Source: Acidiferrobacterales bacterium
GTDB taxonomy: Bacteria > Pseudomonadota > Gammaproteobacteria > Acidiferrobacterales > SZUA-150
DNA: 38,585 bases
Reading direction: 5' to 3'
NCBI GenBank assembly: GCA_947258385.1
Contig: CAMYII010000084.1
Location: forward strand, 40,143-78,727
Shown here: positions 32,679 to 38,585 of the stretch, piece after piece
Numbering within the stretch: the first letter of the stretch is position 1
Layout: each line of letters begins with the position of its first letter
Notes under the pieces: model-generated
What the model saw: the letters and a program-made list of their open reading frames with translations, nothing else
Told to the model about the DNA's origin: nothing
Databases searched by the model: none
Position numbers and translations under genes: made by a program

Positions 32679-32724
32679 ATCCGTTACAGTGCGTCCTGAA
32701 CCCACGAACTGGCAGGTAATCAAG

Positions 32725-33306
32725 GTGAAACACAAGCAATCGATCAAAGTATGGGACCCGCTAGTCAGGCTGTTCCACTGGCTGCTGGTCGCGGCGTTTT
32801 TCGTCGCCTATGTGACCGAAGACGATCTCATGGTACTGCACGTCTGGGCGGGGTATCTCCTCATCGGATTACTCGTATTTCGTGTGCTCTGGGGGCTGGT
32901 CGGCGGCCGCCACGCGCGCTTCTCCGATTTCGTGTATCCGCCGCGCCAGGTGCTGCGATTTCTCAAAGAGACCCTGTTCTTCAGGGCAAAACGCTACCTA
33001 GGTCATAACCCCGCCGGCGGCGCCATGATTATCGTGCTCCTGCTGAGCCTCACCATGACGGGCCTGGCCGGTCTACTGACCTATGGCGTCGAGGAAGCCG
33101 CCGGGCCGTTCGCGCCGTGGGCCGGCGGGATGGACGAGCGCTGGGGCGAGGCCTTCGAGGAGGCCCACGAGTTCTTCGCCAACTTTACCTTACTGCTGGT
33201 ATTCGTCCATGTCATGGGCGTGCTGGTAGAGAGCACGCTTCATCGCGAAAACCTGGTGCGCGCAATGTTCACCGGGTACAAGCGCGCCGAACACGCGAAG
33301 GAGTGA
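32725..33306 (+). CDS. Cytochrome b561-type membrane protein
   Basis: A 193-residue di-haem cytochrome b561 family protein. The four-helix membrane core begins IKVWDPLVRLFHWLLVAAFF, with haem-ligand His in LFHW, VLHVWAGYL, AHEFFANF and FVHVMGVL. Such proteins pass electrons from quinol to periplasmic cytochromes. The frame is open to a GTG at 32689, but GTG 32725 is preferred: it gives the conserved VKHKQSIKVWD start, and 32689 would lie upstream of the predicted transcription start. First gene of an operon with SHP and diheme cytochrome genes, five bases before the next ATG. Confidence 0.9.
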   Translation: MKHKQSIKVWDPLVRLFHWLLVAAFFVAYVTEDDLMVLHVWAGYLLIGLLVFRVLWGLVGGRHARFSDFVYPPRQVLRFLKETLFFRAKRYLGHNPAGGAMIIVLLLSLTMTGLAGLLTYGVEEAAGPFAPWAGGMDERWGEAFEEAHEFFANFTLLLVFVHVMGVLVESTLHRENLVRAMFTGYKRAEHAKE

Positions 33307-33311
33307 TCACT

Positions 33312-33719
33312 ATGAGAAAGCATTTTATCGGATGCATCGCGGTTTCCCTCATGTGGGTGGCGCACTCAGCCGCCATGGCCGCGCCGGTCGATGCAATGAT
33401 CAACGGTTACCGCGCCTCGGGCGGCGGTCCGTTCAGCGCCCGTGCCGGCAACGATCTGTGGCACAAGCCATTCACGGGCAACAGTGAAAGCCGGCCACGC
33501 AGCTGTGCCAGTTGCCATACCGCTGATCCCAAGAACGCCGGCAGGCACGTGCGCACCCAAAAACCGATCGCGCCCATGGCGCCCTCGGTCAACCATGAGC
33601 GGCTGAGCGATACCCGGTCCATCGAGAAGTGGCTCAGACGAAATTGTAAGTGGACCCTGGGGCGCGAATGCACGCCGCAGGAGAAAGGCGATCTATTGAT
33701 GTATTTGAAAGGCCTTTAA
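33312..33719 (+). CDS. SHP-type monohaem cytochrome c, DUF1924
   Basis: A 135-residue exported cytochrome. Residues 1-23 are the signal peptide ending AAMA. The single haem site is C65-C68-H69 in SCASCHTADPKNAGR, followed by PIAPMAPSVNHERLSDT and the family-diagnostic KWLRRNCKWTLGRECTPQEK with two Cys. This matches DUF1924, the sphaeroides-haem-protein family, which binds O2 or NO at a haem whose sixth ligand is Asn in the reduced-relaxed form. The partners cytochrome b561 and diheme cytochrome c flank it, which supports the assignment. It lies five bases after b561. Confidence 0.9.
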   Translation: MRKHFIGCIAVSLMWVAHSAAMAAPVDAMINGYRASGGGPFSARAGNDLWHKPFTGNSESRPRSCASCHTADPKNAGRHVRTQKPIAPMAPSVNHERLSDTRSIEKWLRRNCKWTLGRECTPQEKGDLLMYLKGL

Positions 33720-33758
33720 GGGCTGTCGTGTAGTGACATTGTGAACAGGAGAATGATG

Positions 33759-34319
33759 ATGAAGTTAAAGAAGACACTGCTTGTTGCAGGCATAGGAATC
33801 TTAACCCTCGCGACAGCGCAACTGCTGTTCAGCGACGAGGTCTGGTCCGATGAGGACAAACCCTGGAAAAGAAGGCCCGGGGTTGCCCCGGTCAGCAATC
33901 AGCAGTACGCTGAAGAGTGCGGAGCCTGTCATTTCGCTTACCAGCCCGGATGGCTGCCCGCACGATCCTGGAAACGATTAATGAACACCCTGGACGATCA
34001 CTTTGACGAGAACGCGGAGTTGTCCGACGAGGTACAAGACGACTTAACCGAGTACCTCGTCAGCCATAGCACCGACGACGCAACGCACCGGCGCTCCCGC
34101 AAGGTCATGCGTTCCTTGTCAGACGATGAGACCCCGCTGCGGATAACGAGAACACCCTATGTCGAACACGAGCACCATGAGCTGCCGGACCGTCTGGTGG
34201 CGGGCAATGCAAAGGTGGGCAGTCTGAGTAACTGCTCGGCGTGTCATCGCCGGGCCGATAAGGGATCGTTCAGCGAGCGCGAGATTGATATTCCGGGTTA
34301 TGGGCGCTGGGATGATTAG
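33759..34319 (+). CDS. Diheme cytochrome c (DHC-type), electron donor to SHP
   Basis: A 186-residue exported protein with two CxxCH sites: C54/C57/H58 (ECGACHFAY) and C159/C162/H163 (NCSACHRRAD). The N-terminal MKLKKTLLVAGIGILTLATA is a signal sequence. Three ATGs in tandem (33753, 33756, 33759) are possible; AGGAG at 33747-33751 places the third at the best distance. The WLPARSWKRLMNTLDDHF segment and terminal EIDIPGYGRWDD are typical of DHC, the physiological reductant of SHP. Its stop overlaps the PepSY start by eight bases. Confidence 0.9.
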   Translation: MKLKKTLLVAGIGILTLATAQLLFSDEVWSDEDKPWKRRPGVAPVSNQQYAEECGACHFAYQPGWLPARSWKRLMNTLDDHFDENAELSDEVQDDLTEYLVSHSTDDATHRRSRKVMRSLSDDETPLRITRTPYVEHEHHELPDRLVAGNAKVGSLSNCSACHRRADKGSFSEREIDIPGYGRWDD

Positions 34320-34641
34320 CTCACTCGGACGAATGCGGCACAGCGGGACACTATGCGGGACACTATTATGGGTGTTATTGCTGGCGGCCGCCCCGGGTGT
34401 GGCCGATGAAGACCATGAGGCCGCACGACGATTAAAGCAGGCCGGTGAAATCCTTCCCCTGGAACAGGTCCTCGACAAGGCCGGCGCGACCCACCCCGGG
34501 CGCGTCCTGGAAGTGGAGCTCGAAAGGGAAAAAGGGCGCTACATCTATGAGCTCGAGGTGCTGACCGACGAAAACATCGTCTGGGAGTTGAAGTATGACG
34601 CGCGCTCCGGGGCATTGATCGAAACAGAGAAGGAACACTAG
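34312..34641 (+). CDS. Exported PepSY-like domain protein
   Basis: A 109-residue protein with a signal peptide (SGTLCGTLLWVLLLAAAPGV) and one PepSY-like domain: ILPLEQVLDKAGATHPGRVL, EVELEREKGRYIYELEVLTD, ENIVWELKYDARSGALIETE. PepSY proteins are exported inhibitory or binding modules that often sit beside two-component systems, as here. ATG 34312 overlaps the DHC stop; ATG 34333 would also keep the signal peptide. The response regulator GTG follows two bases after the stop. Confidence 0.86.
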   Translation: MISSLGRMRHSGTLCGTLLWVLLLAAAPGVADEDHEAARRLKQAGEILPLEQVLDKAGATHPGRVLEVELEREKGRYIYELEVLTDENIVWELKYDARSGALIETEKEH

Positions 34642-34643
34642 CC

Positions 34644-35309
34644 GTGCGCCTGTTAATCGTTGAAGACGATGTCACGCTCGGCCGGGAACTCAAAAAAGAC
34701 CTGACCAAGGTCGGCTTTGCGGTGGATATCGCCGACAACGGCGTTGACGGGGAGTTCATGGGCAGCGAGGAACCCTACGACGCCATCGTGCTGGACCTGG
34801 GTTTGCCACAACGCTCCGGGCTGGACGTTCTCAGCCATTGGCGCCAGGCGGGCAACAACACACCGGTCATCATACTGACGGCCCGGGACGCCTGGCACGA
34901 ACGCGTCGACGGTTTCAAGTGCGGCGCCGATGACTATTTGGGAAAGCCCTTCCACGCCGAGGAACTGATCGCGCGCCTGAACGCGCTCATGCGCCGCGCC
35001 AAGCAGCGGCCGGCGGGCAGGCTTCGCGTCGGCGTCTTTATACTCGACGAAGAGCGGCAATCGGTGACCGGGGCCGATGGCCAAAGCCTTGAGCTGACGG
35101 GCACGGAATTCCGCCTGTTGCGTTATTTTGCGCTTCACCCCGGGCGCATCCTGTCCAAGACTCAGCTCACCGAGCATGTCTACGATTACGATTCCGACAA
35201 AGACAGCAATGTGATCGAGGTCTATATCAAACGACTACGCCAGAAACTCGGCAAGGAGTTGATTCAGACCCGGCGCGGGCAGGGCTACGTGCTGGTGCCG
35301 CCGCAATGA
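34644..35309 (+). CDS. OmpR/PhoP-like response regulator
   Basis: A 221-residue regulator. The receiver MRLLIVEDDVTLGRELKKDL has D8/D9, phospho-acceptor D51 in VLDLGLPQRSG, T82-region VIILTARDAWHERVDGFK and the K in DYLGKPFHAEEL. The winged-helix DNA-binding domain shows SLELTGTEFRLLRYFALHPG, SKTQLTEHVYDYDSDKDSN and VIEVYIKRLRQKLGKELI. GTG 34644 has AAGGA upstream. It overlaps the kinase start by four bases, so both are translationally coupled. It could bind the 11-bp repeat before the operon. Confidence 0.94.
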   Translation: MRLLIVEDDVTLGRELKKDLTKVGFAVDIADNGVDGEFMGSEEPYDAIVLDLGLPQRSGLDVLSHWRQAGNNTPVIILTARDAWHERVDGFKCGADDYLGKPFHAEELIARLNALMRRAKQRPAGRLRVGVFILDEERQSVTGADGQSLELTGTEFRLLRYFALHPGRILSKTQLTEHVYDYDSDKDSNVIEVYIKRLRQKLGKELIQTRRGQGYVLVPPQ

Positions 35310-36625
35310 CGCTTTCTCTGCAGCAACGCCTGAGCCTGGGGCTGTTGCTGAGCCTGGTCGTACTTTTTACCGCCCAGTGGGCATTGGTCAGCGCCGGCGT
35401 GCGCCTGCTGGCCGAAGGCTATATCGCCGCCCGGCTGGCGCATGACAATGAGGCCCTGCTCGCGGCGCTCACACTGACCGCCGAAGGTCTGCCGTCACTG
35501 GATCCCACCCGCCTCGGACCGGTCTATCATCAACCCTTCTCCGGTCATTATTACCGCGTAACGGTCGGCAACAGCACGCTGCATTCACGCTCGCTATGGG
35601 ATCAGGACTTAAGCGTACCGGACGTATCACCAGGCGAGACACGACACGTGCGTGCACCCGGTCCCCAGGGGCAGCCGCTGTTAATCGTCGTGCAGCGCTA
35701 TGAAAAGCAGGGCAAGGGCGTCACCATTGCCGCCGCCGAAGATTTATCATCTTTGGAAGAAGATATCGGCCACTTTCAAACGCGGTACGCCTTGGTGTCG
35801 CTCACCATACTATTGCTGTTGATCGCCATTCAGGCGCTCATCGTGCGAAGCGGATTCAGACCGCTGGAAAACGTACGCAAAGACCTGCAGAGACTGGAAC
35901 GCGGCGAGATTCCGGCGCTCGATACCCGCGTACCGCCAGAGATCTCACCGCTGGTCAGAGAGCTCAACCGTATGCTCGACGTCATGGCCCAGCGCCTGCA
36001 ACGCTCCCGCCACGCCTTGAGCAATCTCGCCCATGCATTAAAAACGCCGCTGACCTCTCTTGTCAGGATGGCCGAGAAAAGAGAGACGCTAGATCACACA
36101 CAGATGCTCTCCCATACCGGTACGATCAATGGGCTGATCGATCGTGAACTGAAGCGGGCCCGACTCGCCGGCGCGGTCACGCCCGGCCGGCAGTTTGACT
36201 TAGTACAGGAGATCGCGCCGCTCATCGAGTTGTTTAACAGCCTGTATCGAGATAAACATATAAATATCGAGCACGTGATGCCATCCGCCAAGGTCTGTTA
36301 CGCGGACCGGGAAGACATGCTGGAGCTGCTCGGCAATCTGCTGGATAACGCCTGCAAGTGGGCACGGCACAGGATATTGCTGACGGTGGAAGGCGGGGAA
36401 GGGCTGCTTGTTAGATTTGAAGACGACGGACCGGGTTGTTCCGAAAATGATCTGGAAAAACTGACCCAGCGCGGTCTGCGTATCGATGAGGAGGAAAGCG
36501 GCCATGGATTCGGTCTTGCGATCTCCAAGGACATCGTTCAGCAATATGGCGGCGAGATTGCCTTCGGACGTTCAGAGACCTTGGGTGGCTTCCTGGTGGA
36601 AGTACATCTTCCTGCGACTGTATAG
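35306..36625 (+). CDS. PhoQ-like sensor histidine kinase
   Basis: A 439-residue membrane histidine kinase. The N-terminal helix (SLGLLLSLVVLFTAQWALVS) and a second one (YALVSLTILLLLIAIQALIV, about 165-185) bracket a periplasmic sensor of about 125 residues. HAMP-like linker then HisKA with H243 in NLAHALKTPLTSLVRMAE, the PhoQ-type H-box. The ATPase domain has ELLGNLLDNACKWA (N box), FEDDGPGCSEND (G1) and ESGHGFGLAISKDIVQQYGG (F/G2). It should phosphorylate the adjacent regulator. The signal sensed is unknown; placement with cytochromes and PepSY suggests redox or envelope state. Confidence 0.94.
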   Translation: MTLSLQQRLSLGLLLSLVVLFTAQWALVSAGVRLLAEGYIAARLAHDNEALLAALTLTAEGLPSLDPTRLGPVYHQPFSGHYYRVTVGNSTLHSRSLWDQDLSVPDVSPGETRHVRAPGPQGQPLLIVVQRYEKQGKGVTIAAAEDLSSLEEDIGHFQTRYALVSLTILLLLIAIQALIVRSGFRPLENVRKDLQRLERGEIPALDTRVPPEISPLVRELNRMLDVMAQRLQRSRHALSNLAHALKTPLTSLVRMAEKRETLDHTQMLSHTGTINGLIDRELKRARLAGAVTPGRQFDLVQEIAPLIELFNSLYRDKHINIEHVMPSAKVCYADREDMLELLGNLLDNACKWARHRILLTVEGGEGLLVRFEDDGPGCSENDLEKLTQRGLRIDEEESGHGFGLAISKDIVQQYGGEIAFGRSETLGGFLVEVHLPATV

Positions 36626-36766
36626 ACTGCACGACACAATATGTGACTACCTGCCTGATACCGCATGGCAGCGATAATCGGGGCAAGAGAAAATCGTTTC
36701 TTGGTGTCTTCCCGCATCGACTGTTTGCCGATGTCGGTCGATTTGTTTTTTCTTTCACTAAAATTA

Positions 36767-36780
36767 TTGACATATATCAA
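36767..36780. promoter_or_regulatory. FNR/CRP-like box
   Basis: TTGAC-ATAT-ATCAA matches the FNR consensus TTGAT-N4-ATCAA at nine of ten defined positions. It is 305 bp before the small ORF and 461 bp before the protease start. No FNR or DNR gene is in the window. Confidence 0.45.
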
Positions 36781-37071
36781 TACAAAATTCAGCGCACACC
36801 GTATAGTACTCATCCTTCCCAACGAAAATCGGACAGGCTGGACGCGTCGGTGATGAGGATCCTGTCCTTATGCACTCAAAAACAAAGCCAAAAACAAAAA
36901 ATGACGCTTGCAGGGTAAATAACGAGCAATAGAAAAAGCGACTACCATAGATTTTCTTAATAATAAAAAGCGGGTCGATTATTGAGTGTGCAACGAGGGC
37001 GCGGAAGACAGCCCCGGTAAAAAATAACTACACAAGAAGTGGCTTTTTAACCACATGCGGAGGAGATCTCA

Positions 37072-37155
37072 ATGAAGGACGCTCTATTTCACCTGCTTCC
37101 AATGGTTAACAGATCGATTTTTTCCGCCTGCCTTTTCCGCGTCCACTCGCGTTAG
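37072..37155 (+). CDS. 27-codon ORF with strong ribosome binding site (leader peptide candidate)
   Basis: ATG 37072 is preceded by GGAGGAG seven to thirteen bases upstream. The ORF encodes MKDALFHLLPMVNRSIFSAC LFRVHSR and stops at TAG 37153-37155, 72 bp before the protease ATG. It is too short for family assignment. The strong ribosome binding site is its only support; it could be a leader peptide that influences translation of the protease, or a remnant. Confidence 0.4.
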   Translation: MKDALFHLLPMVNRSIFSACLFRVHSR

Positions 37156-37227
37156 AAACCGCTACAGGGATATTTCGTTCTCAACAGCGCCGGCAGCAGG
37201 CGCGAAAAATTGCGATGGAGGGATCCC

Positions 37228-38585
37228 ATGGTAAACGTACTTAGCAAGTCACTCCCTTTCTGGTTAATGCTGGTCTTCCTGGCAGCAGGCTTTTCGCCGT
37301 CCGCTGGGGCGATTTACAAGGGGGACAAACAGAAAAACGAAAAAACTGCAAAACGACAGAGCGCCAAAGGCAAAGCGGAGTATAAAGCGGGTGAGCTTCT
37401 CGTAAAGTTCAAGCCCCATGTTCCGGACCATGCAAAGGCTAATGTGCATAAATTGCATGGCTCAAAAAAGATAAAAGGGTTTCCAAGCCTTCACATTGAC
37501 CACGTGAAGTTAAGGTCCGGCTTGAGCGTCGAAAAGGCACTCGGGTCATATAAAAAAGACCCTAATGTCGAGTACGCCGAGCCAAACTATATTGCCTATG
37601 CCAGCGCACTCATACCGAACGACCCGCTCTTTGGCAACCTTTGGAATCTGAGCAATTCCGGGCAGACCGGCGGGACCGCGGGCGCGGACATCCAGGCCCC
37701 TGATGCGTGGGATCTCACGACGGGTGCCAATAATATTACCGTTGTGGTTATCGACACGGGCGTTGATTACGACCACGAGGATCTGGCCGGCAATATGTGG
37801 GTCAACACTCTGGAGGTCCCGGGGAACGGAATCGATGACGACGGCAACGGGTATATCGATGACATTTATGGCATCGATGTCTACAACGGAGACAGCGACC
37901 CAGTTGACGACAATGGGCACGGTGCCCATGTCTCCGGAACCATCGGCGCGGTTGGCAATAACGGCTTAGGCGTGGCGGGTGTCAATTGGGATGTCAATAT
38001 CCTGGCCTGCAAGTTTCTTGGTTCAAACGGCAGTGGTCCTACCGATGGGGCGGTGCAGTGCCTTGAATACATCAGAAACCTCAAGGCCAGGGGAGAAAAC
38101 ATCGTCACCACGAGTAACAGCTGGGGATGTCATGGGTGTTATTCGCAGGCGCTCTACGATGCGATTGACGCGCAGAGGCAGAGCGACATTCTCTGCATCG
38201 CCGCGGCCGGGAATGCGGGCTGCAACAACGACGAGGACGTGGCGGTACAACCGGCTTACCCGTCCAGTTATTATCTGCCCAATATCATCTCGGTCGCCGC
38301 GACTGACCATAACGACGACAGGGCCGGCTTTTCATGTTACGGGAGGCGTTCGGTTTATGTGGGGGCCCCCGGCGTGGATATCGTTTCGCTCAGGGCGGAA
38401 GGAACTGATATGTATGTGGGTACACTGGGATACAACCCTGGCGATAACTTCGTCCCCCCGAATGACCCAGGTGCCAAATACTATCGTTCCAGCGGCACCA
38501 GCATGGCCGCACCTCATGTGGCCGGTCTGGCTGCGCTGGTTGAGTCCCAGGACGCAAATAGGGATTGGCGGGAAGTCAAGAACCT
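37228..38585 (+). CDS. Secreted S8 subtilisin-like serine protease (3' end cut by window edge)
   Basis: The frame runs from ATG 37228 to the right edge without a stop, 452 codons. Residues 1-30 are a signal peptide (LPFWLMLVFLAAGFSPSAGA). Residues about 55-130 form an I9-type propeptide (GELLVKFKPHVPDHAKA, VEYAEPNYIAYAS). The catalytic triad is visible: D176 in VVVIDTGVDYDHEDLAGNMW, H231 in DNGHGAHVSGTIGA, S425 in SSGTSMAAPHVAGLAAL; the oxyanion Asn is in AAAGNAGC. The H-motif has Ala where Thr is usual (HGAH for HGTH). GGAGGG precedes the ATG by about six bases. Probably an extracellular scavenging protease. Confidence 0.95.
   Translation, partial: MVNVLSKSLPFWLMLVFLAAGFSPSAGAIYKGDKQKNEKTAKRQSAKGKAEYKAGELLVKFKPHVPDHAKANVHKLHGSKKIKGFPSLHIDHVKLRSGLSVEKALGSYKKDPNVEYAEPNYIAYASALIPNDPLFGNLWNLSNSGQTGGTAGADIQAPDAWDLTTGANNITVVVIDTGVDYDHEDLAGNMWVNTLEVPGNGIDDDGNGYIDDIYGIDVYNGDSDPVDDNGHGAHVSGTIGAVGNNGLGVAGVNWDVNILACKFLGSNGSGPTDGAVQCLEYIRNLKARGENIVTTSNSWGCHGCYSQALYDAIDAQRQSDILCIAAAGNAGCNNDEDVAVQPAYPSSYYLPNIISVAATDHNDDRAGFSCYGRRSVYVGAPGVDIVSLRAEGTDMYVGTLGYNPGDNFVPPNDPGAKYYRSSGTSMAAPHVAGLAALVESQDANRDWREVKN

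Larger units (their letters stand above)
36626..37227 (+). other. Leader region of the S8 protease gene
   Basis: About 600 bp between the histidine kinase and the protease, A+T-rich in comparison with the rest. It holds the FNR-like box (36767-36780) and the 27-codon ORF (37072-37155). I see no other gene. No -10 at correct distance follows the TTGACA within the FNR-like box. Confidence 0.5.

Noticed and set aside
36767-36795. TTGACA at 36767 as a sigma-70 -35 box
   Set aside because: No -10 hexamer lies 16-18 bp downstream; TATAGT at 36802 is too far. The palindromic FNR-like reading explains the bases better.

Overview
The window reads as chromosome of a G+C-rich gammaproteobacterium. An inferred affiliation is the purple-sulfur/Chromatiales-like or Acidiferrobacterales-like groups, based on the mix of Psd, SppA, TraB, AEC transporter, NsrR-type regulator, DUF1924/diheme cytochromes and a zinc-ribbon MscL. 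No rRNA, tRNA, CRISPR array, intact insertion sequence or prophage was recognised. Both window ends cut a gene: a TatD-type hydrolase on the left (minus strand) and an S8 protease on the right (plus strand).

Layout. 1-3000: DNA-maintenance and small redox genes (TatD, AlkD-like glycosylase, TfoX-N protein, DUF99/endonuclease-dU-like, degenerate glutaredoxin). 3000-7050: envelope genes (SppA, phosphatidylserine decarboxylase, TraB-type membrane protein). 7050-9510: an Ada-like methyltransferase with a disrupted 5' end, an exported FmdE-like protein that appears truncated by an in-frame stop, and a small exported protein. 9700-12470: arsenic resistance (arsR-arsC-acr3) with an apparently leaderless arsR promoter, then a methyltransferase with its own promoter. 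12890-17080: AEC transporter, an exported protein that seems to start at ATT, a response regulator, and two hypothetical proteins, one an HExxH protein interrupted by TGA. 17257-20970: radical SAM protein; an NO-detoxification operon (truncated haemoglobin, ferredoxin-type reductase, NsrR) preceded by two NsrR-like operators; beta-carbonic anhydrase. 21350-24320: M20 amidohydrolase and GCS2 carboxylate-amine ligase in tandem, then a GcvR-like ACT protein. 24500-32550: hypothetical and envelope proteins (zinc-ribbon membrane protein, TPR protein, FlK-like thioesterase, M23 peptidase, decayed HupE-like gene, MscL, patatin lipoprotein). 32650-36630: an operon for cytochrome b561, SHP/DUF1924 monohaem cytochrome, diheme cytochrome, PepSY protein and a PhoP/PhoQ-like two-component pair, preceded by an 11-bp-spaced direct repeat. 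36630-end: a leader region with an FNR-like box and a 27-codon ORF with a strong ribosome binding site, then a secreted subtilisin.

How the genes work together. Two gene sets are coherent modules visible in the sequence. In the first, trHb, its likely reductase and NsrR form a two-protein counterpart of flavohaemoglobin, with operators at the promoter. In the second, b561-SHP-DHC-PepSY-RR-HK is a quinol-to-periplasm electron path carrying its own sensor system.

A recurrent oddity is single-lesion genes: TAA in the FmdE-like gene, TGA in the HExxH gene, a frame disruption in the Ada-like gene, an ATT start in the exported protein, and a frameshifted HupE-like remnant. They imply either ongoing decay or sequence errors, and read-level checking would separate the two. 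All product names rest on reading of motifs and family resemblance; no database search was possible.
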